A stretch of DNA of 64,000 bases from Anaspis maculata. Its lineage: Eukaryota > Arthropoda > Insecta > Coleoptera > Scraptiidae. Below the pieces are notes generated by a model. That model had not been told where the DNA came from and did not search any database. It worked only from the letters and a program-made list of their open reading frames with translations. How positions within the stretch are numbered: position 1 is the stretch's first letter; every line of letters begins with the position of its first letter. Of the stretch, positions 43,818 through 57,060 are shown one piece after another. Made by a program: the position numbers and the translations under genes. The stretch spans positions 59,390,012 to 59,454,011 of the forward strand of contig OX421965.1 of assembly GCA_949128115.1 (NCBI GenBank), given 5' to 3'.

Positions 43818-46800
43818 TTGGTGTCAATTTCTCCATGGCCAAGGATTATAGATAACTTAAAAGTGCTTCAAAACAACGTGCTCACAATTGAAATTTCAAA
43901 TAAAAAAAAATCGAAAATACTTTGTAAAAATTCAAAATTTGAGCTCTTCCAAGTAGGTACCTACTTTATTGTAGTAGCTTTAGAAGAGACCGAAGTGGTA
44001 GATTTTTGGCAAAAATAAGCTCTTGGGGATTGCTGGTCCAACGTCTTGAATTGACTGGAATTGCGGCCATGGTATTACCATTATGAAATTATGATGTATA
44101 TTCCATTTCATTATTTAGTATTTACCTGTTATTCAACCTACGCTTTGGTCTTCCAAGCTACGAGTTGGAAAAGTATTCTTCATGTAAAACTCAAAATTTG
44201 GTTCCCACTTAGAAAACAACACATATGAGAACAAGTTTAATATTAGAGTGTAGGTAGGTACTACCAAAGCAGAATCTTTTTTCGAACGGCCCGAGGTATG
44301 GTCCATTTTCTTGTTGTCGTTATGATCATCTCTCAGTGATTCGAGCTATGTCATATTTCGACAATTCGCCTGCACATAGCCAGGTTCTTCTAACTCCAAT
44401 TTTTTTTCCAAAAATTTCGAATTCTCGTTGCAGCTGTCAATAGTCTAGGGCAATTTTATGATACAGGACTCTCATCTGGTAACAAATCATGTCTAGACCG
44501 ACTCCAGAACCAGAACCAGATCCCAGATCAAAAAATTGCAAAAATCGAGCAATACCTGATTCTGCTCCTGATCTTTTCCTTTCCCATATACAGGTGATTT
44601 TTTTAAAAGGACCCTCCTCCGATTTCTTGCTGCACAATTTTTTTCTGAAAAAAAGTTGACACAGGTTGATTTCCTTTTTCGAGGGAAACATTCAGGACAC
44701 TTATTGCCAAATTTTCATGTTCAACCCTTCCGTCTTCACCCTACCCTACTTAAAAATTTAGAATTGCATCACCTACCTTGTGATATATCAAATCAAAGGC
44801 AATGAAATTTTCTTTCTGTCAAACAGAAACCTGATTTTGAAACCTTTGAACCTCGTTTCGAACCAATACTCAACCCTTCTCTCTCATTTCTCAATTCTCT
44901 CATTGTTAATTAAAGCAAAATTTTTTCCCTATCAAGTGCCGATTCTTGAGAAATAGATTTTTCAGCAAAAACAAGGCCATTTGATTCATTCATTGCTATC
45001 AAGAATGACATGCTAGGTGATCTTGGATGATCATAATGCCTAAATGTCATATATTTTCCAAATAATCGAGTGGTGTAGAAAGTACGGTGAGAGGGTAGAA
45101 ATGGTTCGAATTTCTATGATCTGCGCCACTGGAAAAATTACAATTTACAATGAACTCCTAAGAAATCTTCGGTCTGATCATTCTAAAGTATGTTTTCAAG
45201 AAAAAAAAACCCTGTAATATGTGTTCGATGAAATGGGAGCTAATACGAAGAAACAGTCGCAAGAAATAACATATTTATAAATATCTCGAAAACGGCTTGG
45301 AATTTGGAGAAACACTTCCATAACTTCTGATGATAACTTCTGATGATAACTTCTTTTGAAGAATAATTGCCTTTTTTAATTTTTCACATATTCACAATAT
45401 TTTTCGGAAAAAATGAAAAAAAAATGATTTTTACAAAAACCGCCATCATTTCAGTTCAATTCATTTTTTTCGCAAATTTTCTCTTCCATTTCTTGGAATA
45501 AGCAATAAGCAATTTTATGGTGGTAATTACTCACCATAATACAAAAGCAAAAGTCAAAAATCTTAAATAGTTGCAAAAATGAAAAAAAAAATAAAAAAGA
45601 CGTCACAAAAAATTAAAAAATTAAAATTAAAATTTTTCTTGGCTCCCCTTCTAAAAATCTTTTAAATGCTTTTAGGAGTCCACACACCAAATTGCACACT
45701 TTTGTCACAATTAGAGCCATTTTTACGTGTACAGCTAGGACTAATTGTCAGAAGCACAATATTACAGACATCAAAATTTTTGTCATTAAAAAAAAGCGAC
45801 AAGGTCTTGCTTCATTATAATTATGACTCGATAGAATAAAAGGCTTGGTTGCTGGCTCCATGGTGGGTGTATTACGTAAAGACTTCTTCATGGTTGTCAC
45901 TTTTTTGGAGTTACAAAAATTTTGATGTATATGTAATACAGTGCCCCTGACAGTATCAAGATAATTTTTATTTTATTAATTTATAAAGATCTGTTTGAAG
46001 TTCATTGTAATATTTTCTTCATATGTCTATGTGAACTTGATTTCTGATCGATAGATACTTGAATTAATCCATACGTCACTTTCTTAAAAACTAGAGATCT
46101 TGGAAGAGGAAGCCATGATTAGTGGTCATGTACAGGATGACCCGGGGATCTTGGGACAGCTTCAGTGCGCTTGTATGACCTTGATGTGACCTTGTGACAC
46201 ATCATTTCACTGTCTGGGCTCTGAAATTGCAAAACTATTTCTTGGAAGCTTAAAATTTTATTCTCATTCCGCCTCGCAACCAGTTTTTGTTCAAGTACGT
46301 GGTTTTTAAGTTGGTCGTTATTTATACATCCTGGAGATCCGCTACTTTTTTACCTCAAGTATTCGACACCACTGGATATTTCGTGAAAATATACAATTTA
46401 AAATAAAGCAACTGAGTATCTTCAACAACACACAAGCATAGCAATACAACGGCGAGAGCCTGTCAGTGTTTTAGGGACTGTTTGATAATAGTGGGTAATA
46501 TGGGTTGGAGGAGTTATTTTATCTGTTTTGATTTTGATACTTATTTTAATAATGACAATAAATAATAATAATTCAGATATAATATAAACAAGGTCTGTTT
46601 AATTTACACAAGAAAGTGGCTTTTGCAAAGTTTCAAATAAGGCTTCGTTTTTGGAGCCTTTTTGAAACTTGAGCCATATTTGAGTCAGAATATTTGAAAA
46701 ACATCGGCAAACACAACTTTCAAGGGTTTAGAAATTTTATATATTGAAAACTAGCTTTTTTTAGCCAGAATGATGATTTCATCGTGACTTGAAAGGCATA

Positions 46801-47149
46801 GAAAACCTATTTTAGTGAAGAAATCGAGAATTTTCTTCAAATTAGTTTCCAATTTTTTGATGTACTTGGGTTTTTTGAATTGTTTTTCCAAAATTAAGCC
46901 TCAGATGTCTCAAAACAAAGATAAAAAAAAGAAAATTTCGAATTCATTTTCAATTCAGTTCATGATAGGTACCTATCCTTGGTCAATATCTCGAAGAAGA
47001 TCTCTGGAGATCCAGTGAGAATTAGAAGCACATTTCGCAAAATATGGTAATTTTTCAAGTCATGCATCGTAAAAAATCGCCATTTCTAGCCCCAAGTTTA
47101 CAAACGAGAGGGAGGAGGTGAGTATGCTTCTTGTCAAGTATATTTATAC
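43818..47149. other. Intergenic or intronic, AT-rich with repeat debris
   Basis: Contains the third copy of the 40.4-kb dispersed repeat (about 44600-44840) and a tiny tandem ACTTCTGATGATA repeat (about 45325-45355). No gene recognised. Confidence 0.5.
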
Positions 47150-47555
47150 TGTTACGAATTTGCGTTCGGTACTTAAACACTTGAGAGACGAACGTTTAAA
47201 CACACACTATTCATTACTGCTACAACTTGATACACGTCAGTTGAATTATCGCACTTAGATATCGCTTTGCTTCGCCGATGTGTTCATTTTCGCTACGAAT
47301 CCAAATCTGGTCGCCCTGGGCCAGTGCCATACCTTATAGGTAGGTATACTCGCGTGTGGCATTCGAGAACATTCCAGGTGTCTTCCGGTAAATTCCAGCA
47401 TTGGCCGTCAATTAATTTGCGCGGGCTCTAGAAAAGTCCATCGGGCTCACATATATTCTGGTAAGATCTCGAAGCACGGCACCTCCCGTCAATTCTGCAG
47501 ATTTGTCTTATTCACGCGTCGGGATTTTCAGCAAGTTTCGTACATAATCGTAACA
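47150..47555. mobile_element. Possible solo LTR, 406 bp
   Basis: Begins TGTTACGAATTTG and ends TACATAATCGTAACA, so it has TG...CA ends with a longer inverted match (TGTTACGA/TCGTAACA). Flanks ATAC and ATAT would be a 4-bp target duplication with one change. Its GC content is higher than the surroundings. No internal retrotransposon genes or second LTR are present. Ends of this kind are usual for Gypsy-type LTRs in insects; the assignment is inference. Confidence 0.4.
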
Positions 47556-50500
47556 ATATTATATTGCCCTTATCAGTAAGATTTCAAACGAAACGAGGTT
47601 CCAAATCTTCCATAGTCCACCACCGTCTATAAATAATTACTCTTATAAAATATTGTTGTGTAAGACTCTGATGTATTAGGTTTAAATAATGGGGAGCTCG
47701 AGAGCCTGATGAAGAAGGCCTATAGCTAATGTTGCGTTGTTCCTAAAATATACGACACTTTGTTACGCCAAGTACTAATAGCAGGTTTAATGTAAAATCC
47801 ATCTCTCCTTTCAAGGATCAGTCCATCTGCTCCTGTTACAGATAAGAGTTCTTCAAAAGCCCGATTTGCTTTTACTTTCCGACTCATTTCTGTTACATCA
47901 CCAAATGCATCTCCTCGGGTCTCTGACATACTTGCAAAAATTTCTCTTTCTTCGCCCACTTGTCGCCGACCGATTGCCATTTTTGCGCATACCCGACCTC
48001 TAACTCATTCCGACTTTTGGCCGCGGGCCAGTGAGTATACCTATTTTTTTGTTCTTTTGATACATGATTGATGATTTCGACAGGTGTCAAAATCGATCCT
48101 TGCGAAGAAGGGGCAACGGTAATGACCTCGCATCAACTAATAAATAATTAAAAACTTCCTGATGAACTGAAGAACACTTGGCTCTCTTGAACATGCAGAA
48201 AACATTTCAAGAGGAACGCGTAGGTTTTTCAATTAATGTGTTTTACGACCTTGGTCGCATTCTTAATTATCTTCCTCGTCGTTTGGTACCAAGTTGATAA
48301 TATCATGCAGATTTGCGTGAGTGTGTGACTCATGGCATCTCTTTTTGTGAAATGCATTGTCTCTTCTGGAAGCTGGAAGAAGAGGGTTAGACCAACAATC
48401 CGGACAAAAAAGCAGTAATGTAACTTTAAATTATGCTAACGCTGCACTTGTTGCGATGATGGCTTTGGAATTAAAGTGGTTTACTTATAGTGCCATTACC
48501 TACCTATGGTGTCTTTTTGCCAGTATCCGTAATGAGGCTTCTTACGCGGACGCGACTTTGAAACTTTGCAGATTATGCGAGATCGAGAGACCGTGCACGG
48601 CAAGAAGAAGTGATCGTAAAGTAACAAAGATACTTGTTTAGATGACATTTTCATTATAAAGTCTTGAATTATACGTTTGATGGTATATGCACCAAGAGTT
48701 AGTTTCCAGTGGGATGCAAGCAAACGGAAAAAGAAAAATCTTGATACCTGACTTCTCTATACCTATACATTTTTTACCGCCAATTTTTGCCAGGCCACAT
48801 CACTCTTGTAAGCAGCTCTCGAAGAATTTCAAGATCGACAACATATAATGGAGCCGTAAAATAGCAATTACAAATTTTTAGCAGTTTTTTCTATGGGATC
48901 AGAACTTGATTTGTTAAAATTCAATGTGACTGGTATGTCTCATCCCCGCCCCCGGTCTAATCGAAAGTTTAGAATTTGATAGTTTTGTATAACGGAGTTG
49001 ATAATAAAAACTTAAGTTACTAGTTTTCAACTTTGCAGAAAATTAGTATAATGTAGGTACCTACTTACCTGCTCGATGCTCGATACCTAGTCTGACTAGT
49101 TAGTAATTCCTATAGTATCAATTATCATTAGCTTAGAAATTTCCTTGATAATGACTGTTGAAAAATTGAAGAAAATCAAAGATGAATACAAAGAAACTTG
49201 ATAGGGTATTAATCTTGGATCGCTTCTGAAAATGTCGCTTTCCGTACCTAACTATAAGAACATGTTCTATAATAAATTCAAATTACACAATATACCTGGG
49301 TGCCTTTAATTTTTCTGATGGGGCTTAATTTTATTATGATATTTTACAAGTTCTGCTTCTCTGCTGGTCAGTTGAACTTGTTGAACTTGATTGTAACTGA
49401 TTACGATGTGGGATGTGGCTTGTGTCAGTTGAATTCAGATCATAAATTGGATGACAATATGCTTATAAAAATGTACATAGTAATCTGTGATGCTGCCCTG
49501 TATATGAAAATTTTATATTTTCACCGGAAACGGCCATTCAAAGCTGCCAAATTACATTTTGTCTAGCTCGCGTAATGCGTCGGTAAAAACTTGTTTGCAT
49601 CAAAAACAAATAACGTATGAAATAAGTGTCCATCAAGGTCTAAATTTTTTCCGCAAATTGCTGTTCTATTGTAATAATCCAGAGCACGGCCCCGGCATGA
49701 GTGCGGCAAAGCAGGAAGTTAATTGCGCAACACACAACAGGAGAGGATTTTTTGCCATCCGCGCGCGTTTAATAATAAGTAACTAGACAATAATTCATCA
49801 AAAAATCTTAATAACAATAATGCGTAATAGGCTATAAATTACAAGAAATATGCCAGCAGGCTAAACTCAACTGCTACCTGTTTTACATGATCCAGTTTTG
49901 CATTAACTTATACAATAAAACCCAATAAATAATGATACTAACTCGACCAATTATGCTCCTCCATTAAATAAAATACATACTATGGATTAATAACGTAATT
50001 AGATGAAGTACCTCCTTCAGCAGATAGGTGCGCTATGTTGGAGCATGCTGAAGCTAATTTAGTAGAAGTTTTATCTTGCACATGAAAATTGAGTTACATC
50101 ATGTACCGGCATTCAATTAATTAGATTAATAATATGGAAACTGAAGATTAACAAGTGAAGAACTTGATCCCAATCCCATCCATGAGATGGGTGTTCCGCG
50201 ACTAGGAGGATTTTAGATTTCTAGCTCAGGAGAAAACGATTCTTGAGTATCGTTCAATAAAAAATGGGTATTATAGAATTGAAAATTACCAAGTGTCTTA
50301 TACATTGAGAACAACGACCTCAAAAGTTAACAGCTTAATTAAAGTTTAACAAGTTGAATTCAGCGACCTTAACCTTTATTACGTTAAAAATGTGTCCGGA
50401 TATGTCCATCGTGGTAATTGAGTACCTACCTTGAGTACCTAACTGAAATGAGAAAAAGAAGACGTTGAGTTGATAATTTTTAGTCCGCCTGCACTACTTT

Positions 50501-51479
50501 GTGTTTTGATCAATTTTTTGAGATTTGGCTTGTTTTTGAAATTTCACAAGTGAAGTCGGTACATACATTGTATATTGTATATAACAAAAATGGAAGAAAA
50601 ACTGAAAAAAGCGTTTGATAAACTCTGTACCTACATAAGTGAAGTGGTGAGCAAAATAAATGCCGTGGTCTTGCCATCAGTTTTCAAAACCAGACAGCTG
50701 ACAGATCTGAATTCATTCGGTCGATGTTAGCTAAATCTTCAAGAGTTTTGCATTGTTTTATTTGACACTCCCCAGTGGAAACAAAACAACATTTGGTTTT
50801 TCTCATATCCCGCTACTCGCTAGCCTGAGTGCGACAGCTACAGAATCGGGCTATTCACCAGTCCAAACAAATTCAGAATCGACCAAAGGAATCCAAAGCT
50901 GTCTGGTTTTGGAAATCGATGAAAATATTAACCACGACACTTATTTTGTTGATTTTTTTGTAGGAGGTAGCATGTCTGGGACTCTGAGGCAAGAGGAGAA
51001 GGAGAATGAGCAGAGTAGATTTTCCTGCGACCTTGATATTCTCCCACTGAAATGTCAAAACCATGTCAAAGCTGGAAGTGGATAAGAGCAATGCGAAGCA
51101 GTGTATACATGACAGTGTGAGGCCGTAATCGGAAGAAAAACAACTCCTATGGAAAAGTGGTTTTGGCAAATCATGCGAATGAAGAAGTGGGCATTCCACG
51201 AGAGTTGTTTGCTGTGATTTTCCTACTGCTACGCTCTTTTAGTGGAGACAAATTGTTTTACGTTTAAACCTGTATTGCTGTATTTTCTGCTTCGACGTTT
51301 TAGTGAGAATATCAAGGTCGAGTAAGATAATGTGACAGATTAGTGACGGAATGTCAAGGTCGTAGGGAATATATTCTTCCAAAATTCCAACCCCAACATT
51401 CATTGGTACCTACATTGTTAGTGTATTGACAGTTTTGCGCATCTTCAGTGAACATGTCAAAGGAGGGGAAACTCCAAAA
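47556..51479. other. Intergenic or intronic, AT-rich
   Basis: No gene recognised. A short GC-richer piece at 49680-49770 (GCACGGCCCCGGCATGAGTG...) stands out. The frame at 50753-51085 (110 codons) resembles nothing I know and has AT-driven composition. Confidence 0.5.
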
Positions 51480-51780
51480 TAATAACTTCCGTGTCTGTAC
51501 AATCATACATGCAACGCGGGGGGGGAGGGATTCCGGCGACAAATTGATGGATCCGTGTGGCCTTGCCTTCGGGGAGCGTCGATGAAGCCAATATAAGTTT
51601 TCAAATAATAATTCAGGCGCACGACCCGCGGCAAATTATCAATTAAGGGAGTTATCGGGTGATTTATCAGACGGGCGTTAGATTTATTTTCCATTTCCTC
51701 ATTATGCAAGCTAATCGTGGCCGGCCGACCGTCGTCTTGTGCATATAGCCTGGCCACCTCTAGCACTCGCCGGTCCGTGT
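51480..51780. promoter_or_regulatory. GC-richer island with homeodomain-type sites, candidate regulatory DNA
   Basis: Contains a G9 run near 51520, then ATCAATTAAGG, GTGATTTATCAG, GCTAATCG and CGGCCGGCC motifs in a stretch of clearly higher complexity than its surroundings. No convincing reading frame. It fits a conserved non-coding element; that is inference. Confidence 0.3.
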
Positions 51781-53749
51781 ATGTAGTTGTTGTTGTGTTG
51801 TTGGTTAATTAATGCAGTCAGAGGCATTATTATGAAATTTCTCTACCACGAGCCTGTTATAGAAGTGTTCATACGGCCCACGGTTATCTTGGCAAGTTGA
51901 ATTTTTCACTCGACGAATTACCCTCCCCCAGACATGATGATGACTGATGCTTAGATTATTTCTAAAAACAACGGAATCTTTATCAGGCGTTCTTCAGGGT
52001 GATCCCGAAATTGTCGCGCTAAGACAATACTACCGGTATTATGGAACTTTTTATGTAGCCCACAAAATTATGAAAAAAATTCTTTCTCTTTTATTTTTGA
52101 AGTTATGGAGGGTTCACCCTTCGACCTCTCCTGATCTCGTTTTCTCAAAAGATTTAATCATACCTAGTAGATGGCAGAATAATTTTTTAAGAATAATCAA
52201 CTGCTGGACATGTGTTATTTCCATTTGTACTATTCATACAGGATGAGTCATCAAGTGGAAACATCCAGTTTCTCAAAAAATGCTTTCCAAAAAATCCTTA
52301 GTGCGCCACCTTCTTCCGCTCCACATCATCAGCTGATGGTATAGCGGTACAAAATGGTTTGTTGGCATTTTTGGTAAAAAAAAAATAATTTTCAAGGTTC
52401 CTGACACCCTGTATAGAAATCAGAAATTCAATACACATAGTGTATAGAATACATCGGTTGATATTTTTCTTTCTCATAATGTTGGTACAAAAGTTCACTA
52501 AAATCTTTTGGAATGAACACCCTTGGACTTGGACTCTTCTCTGCTTCGAAAATTCAAGTGGGAGAATATTCTTCTGGATCATCCTGTAGAATTGAACCGC
52601 TACTATATTCTTGGCAAAGTATTTATGATTATTTGTCTAGTCTCTTGAATAAATGTCGTGACATTGGATCTCCTAAAATGTTTCGGTTGGGAACCTCTTT
52701 TGATTTTGGTCAACTTCCAGGGTCCTGTGAACCAAAGTATCTGGGGCTTTCTCAGGCGCGTTTTTAAGGATTTGGGCCCGTCGATGCAAGCTTGAAAGGG
52801 GTTTGCGAACAAAGCGAGTGTAGTAGCGGCGGCGAAAATTTTTCGAGGATAATAATGATAATGATGGCAATAATATGTAAATGAAGCCTAAAATCAAGTC
52901 AAAAGTGGAAGAAAAAACTGACTCCTGGTAATTCGAGCTCTTGCTCTTCCCGGACTAGACCTTTATGTGGTGAGTGATAGCAGCACACAGCACCCAGATT
53001 CCTTTTTCACGGGTATTCTTAGGGTTGAAGGGTAGACAGAGTTTATTCCCATTATTGTCATGTTCATTGCCACTTGCTATTAACCATATCTCAGCATGTT
53101 GACCTCGATGTTGACATTCAACAGTCAACAGGCACCGCTGCAGTTCTCAAATAACAAAATCAATCTGCGGGCTTAATGCTCCAGCATTAGGTAGAGGGTA
53201 GAGTTGAAAATTATCTTAATCAAGATCTGACAAAAGGGTCCACAAGCATCGACGGTCTCAAATGACAAAATCAATTCGCGGGCCTCTTGCTCCAGCTCAT
53301 GTTAGCCCTAATTTTTTTTTGCCATTGTATCATTTTACAACAGATTTTTTTCAAACTCTAACAAAAAGGACCGCAAGCATCCGAAGGTCCGTCGATGCCT
53401 CGCATCGACTGCATCTACGTTAAATACGCCCCTAGACTTTCTTCCAAAACTTACTTGAAGCCAGAGAACTTCCAAATGCCAAATATCCTCCTATGAGTCC
53501 CAGGCTTGGACCTAGACCCAAAAGGGATGCTTTATTCTCTTCAAGATTCGAGAACAAGATTCTTACGTTCTATGGGTTCAGCATGAAGGCTTTTTGAGGT
53601 AATTTATTTTGCCAGTGACACTGTCGTATATCGGGTACCAATTTCATACGGGACACGTGGTGTGGAAATTCACTTTGGGCCCATGTTATATTATGTTGAA
53701 ACTAAATACCAATGATGAATCGCATTCTCCAAAACTGCATTTTCGAAAA
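51781..53749. other. Intergenic or intronic with repeat debris
   Basis: 52240-52416 is bounded by TACAGGATG and CACCCTGTATA, like other TACAGG-ended elements, but its arms pair poorly. 53125-53400 holds three diverged copies of a block with AAATNACAAAATCAAT(C/T)(T/C)GCGGGC and CNAAGCATC. No gene recognised. Confidence 0.4.
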
Positions 53750-54080
53750 AAGAAAAAATGGTGGCCCACACGTCTTTTTGCACGGACCTGACCATCGCGG
53801 CAAACGAGAGAACCAAGAACAATCGGAATTATTTTGCAGAGATGTTCAGTGGAGTGTGCACCCACCCAGCGTCGCGTCTCTATAGCTCGTTGCATTTCAT
53901 GCAATTAATTATAGTGATTTTTTTCTTCGGCCCAGAACTTCACGGGCGGCCGCTTCTTTTGTGTAAGGGTCCCGGCTTGTTACTCAGCACGTTCGAAGGC
54001 AACGATCTGATTGCCTTTACGTCCGATTACATCTGGTCCGTTTCGTTTCTGTGCCGACAAAAAATGTCCCGGCGATAACT
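53750..54080. promoter_or_regulatory. GC-richer island, candidate conserved element
   Basis: A high-complexity, CpG-containing stretch. It holds one open frame on + (53758-54078, 106 codons), which is not recognisable, so I do not call it a gene. It contains ATCTGGTCCGTT (54031-54042), also found in the island at 58430-58730, plus TGCAATTAATTATAGTG, a homeodomain-rich segment. Confidence 0.3.
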
Positions 54081-54780
54081 TCATTATACCTCTACCCATA
54101 GTACCATTCTGGCAAAACGAGCGACGACTTTGATGATGATGAAGGAGCAATTATCACAGTAATACGTGCAATTTTGACGCCACCCGTACAGGAAACCGGC
54201 GCTTATAAATCGCACAGCGTTCTGCGGATGATGGGCTGCTGAGGTGTTCAAGTTCGCCTCGGTATTCAAATTAGCTATGTCACATCCTTTGAGACTCTTG
54301 ACTTGATCACCTTTTATCCAAATCTTAGAGTACATTTCTGAAAATCATGCTTGCAGAAAAATATTCCACCAGTTCGAAGTTCAACTAACACATACCTCAA
54401 GTCAGCAACGTTTGTTCCATGTTCCATCCTATATCATTCAGGCTTATCAGTATCAGACGTTCTTGGGATTGTTGCGATGTTTCCGCCTCTTTGTTGCGTC
54501 AACATTAGCCTTCATTCGTTCCTGACCTTGTCGCTGCTTTTTTGACAGTAGACCGTTTTCGATGCAGTGCGCCTGCGTTGGGTGAAGCCTAGTTCATGTT
54601 CATATAGCGTCGAATCGCATATTGCGAATAGCAAATATATTCCATTTGGCCAATTTCTTCTAGTAGAATACTTTGAAATTGGCCAATGGGGACAGCCATT
54701 TTCTTCGAATTCAAAATAGGCGAGTAAGTATTTAAAGCTCTGATAGAGTGAAATAAAATTTTAAAGCGAAAGTAATGATT
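54081..54780. other. Spacer, AT-rich
   Basis: Nothing supportable apart from a GATGATGATGA stretch near 54130. Confidence 0.5.
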
Positions 54781-54929
54781 ATGGTGGCCTTACATTGAGC
54801 ATCAAATGCTGCAGCTTTCTCTGCAGCAAAATTCTGATTGGTGGGCAAAATTCAAAAGTTTTGCCCATCCAATCAGAATTCTGCTGCAAAGAAAGCTGCA
54901 GCATTTGATGCTCAATGTAAGGCCACCAT
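54781..54929. repeat. Near-perfect hairpin MITE, about 70-bp arms
   Basis: ATGGTGGCCTTACATTGAGC at the left and its exact inverted copy GCTCAATGTAAGGCCACCAT at the right. Pairing continues with few mismatches through ATCAAATGCTGCAGCTTTCT and TTTTGCCCA to a small loop near 54853. Fits a young MITE. Confidence 0.7.
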
Positions 54930-55293
54930 TAGTGATGGCGATTCAGTAAGGAAATCGGTAGCCGCAACTAAGAACATTGTAACCGACAAATCGTAATTTT
55001 TCAGGAAGGCGTTTTCAAGTTTTGGCTGTACTTTCTTTCTTATTTTATGTTGAAAGTTTTTGTAGTAAAGAGTTGAAATAGACAAGTTGAATGTTCATCT
55101 TAACCCAATACCATGTAGATCGCATCCTTTTTTTTTTTTAAATTTAGGTGTTTTAACAGCTATGGTTATTAGCACCGATGGAACTATGTTCAGAACTATA
55201 TTGTTATTTGTGTTGTTGCATGAGGCTCAGACGTATTAATGTTCCTACCCTAACTGTCGACGATGTAAACAAAAATACAAACAATCGCATCTT

Positions 55294-56175
55294 TATACAG
55301 GGTGTTTCAGCGATGATAGCAAACAATTTAACTGTGGGTATAGCTCAGTGACGTTTCGACCAAAATAACTTACAGTAGAACCTCGATTATCCGTGCGTCG
55401 GTTATTAGCTTTGATTATCCGTGCGCTTATTATCCGTGCGTTGCTCTTGCTCATCCGTGCGCGGATTATCCGTGGCGAAAGCTGGAAATGATGTATCTTC
55501 GTATCTTACTTTCCCACAAATGTCGAGTTTCCAAAAACAAATGAAAATAATTCACTGTAAAGTCGTAAGTTTTGTTCTAAGACGAAAATAAAATAATGTA
55601 CTCTTGTATTTTTGTTCGGTTCAACCAGTTTCTTCACTTTTTCCTTATAATTATGTATCCAAGTGTTAGTGAAATATGTATCTCCGAAAATAAGCGCCTT
55701 TTGGGCATCATTTCGATTAACTGTGTTTTCAATTATCCGGCAAAGACTCGGTCCCGGCCAGCACGGATAATCACGGTTCTACTGTAAATTCAGCATAGAG
55801 TGATTTGTTGAAACTATCTACCGACCCGCAAAATCTTGAAACCAGCGACCAGTGCAGTGGTGTAGGAGTTGTCAATGATTTAAAAACATCCGAAGAAAAG
55901 TTGACATTAGGTGATACCTTATAACTTCTACGCTACTGATTGGATTCTTTCAAAATTTGGCAGGTTGATACCAGCTTACGCTGAATTGAAGCTAAATTTG
56001 TTGGAACGTTCCCGAGTTACAAATTTTTGAAATCCGGAAAAAGTGAACTTTGAAGGGCCCTATATTCGTCATTAGGGCGAACTTTGCAAATTGGTATATA
56101 TAGGTTTTCGTCATATTTTGAAGATATCTACTCACAGTCGAATTTTTTGCTATCATCGCTAAAACACCCTGTATA
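55294..56175. mobile_element. TATACAGGGTGTTT-ended element, 0.88 kb, with nested pogo-like MITE
   Basis: The left end TATACAGGGTGTTTCAGCGA and right end TCGCTAAAACACCCTGTATA are inverted; the match extends about 47 bases (GATGATAGCAAA and ACTGTG). The right 280 bases match 31361-31632. A second element sits at 55373-55784. Without it the element is about 470 bp and codes for nothing. Confidence 0.7.
55373..55784. mobile_element. pogo/Tigger-like MITE, 412 bp, TA target duplication
   Basis: The left end CAGTAGAACCTCGATTATCC and right end GGATAATCACGGTTCTACTG are inverted repeats. Each is flanked by TA (55371-55372, 55785-55786). Tigger/pogo elements are known for CAGTAGAACCTC-type ends and TA duplications. 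The left subterminal region has five ATTATCCGTGCG-like repeats. No transposase frame. Confidence 0.8.
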
Positions 56176-57060
56176 GTGTATACCGACAGAACGTACCTAA
56201 ATAAAAACGAATTTGAAATAAAAATCTGTTCTCAGAGAACGATTCTAATGATATTTGAGATATCGATTATGCAAAAAAGTGAGAAAAACCAAAATGTTAG
56301 TAACAATGTTGATAATTGCGGCTACCGAAATGTTACGGCTAACGTTATGTTAGAACTCCGTTACTGTTCGCTACAGACAGTATATTGCCTAACATTCTGT
56401 TACAATCAACAGTGCCGCTCATCCTCGACGCAACGGGCAACAGAGCAATATTAGATGCACCAGAGCGCAAACCATTGATAATCTAATCCGAATTACGTTT
56501 CAAGTGTTTTGATCCATGATTTTAGGGTTATGTCAAATCAAACATCGAATTGTTTCAAGAATCTTGTTTTTTTTTAAATTCTGCACCGAAGAAGAACCTT
56601 ATTGCGTGGTTATTTATAGTCTAGTCGTTCGAACCAATCCGGCTGACATACAAATTTTCAAAATACCGGCTGCGAATGTTCGTATCAAATAATCCAGTAA
56701 GTGGAATACAATACCAGCTATGTAGTCTGAGGACTCAATTGAAGCTCGCAAAAGTGAACTACAAGATATTGGTAACACAGTATCCTTTTTGGGGCGTGAC
56801 ACATTTTGCTAGGTAATCAGCAGCAGTCATATATAACATTGCTTCCATTCCGATCGTTCAAAGAGTCAAGTCTTATCATACACGGACAAGATTTTGATAA
56901 TTCAATAACTTTAGGACCAACTGGATTCCCAATTTTCAAATGAGTTTCTAAGAACAAACTGTGGGAGTTTTTCTTTGACATTGCAAAAGCTGAAATGTAA
57001 TGTAATTGAGGAGCGCATAGCGTGCAGTACACCGCTCCAATCGGATGATATTTCGACTGG
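56176..57060. other. Spacer, AT-rich
   Basis: Only short unrecognised frames on both strands. Confidence 0.5.

Noticed and set aside
50753..51085. 110-codon + strand frame
   Set aside because: No recognisable motif, AT-driven composition, no splice or promoter context; length is within chance for this amount of sequence.
54781..54929. microRNA precursor
   Set aside because: Arms are too long and too perfectly paired for a typical pre-miRNA; a MITE is the simpler reading.
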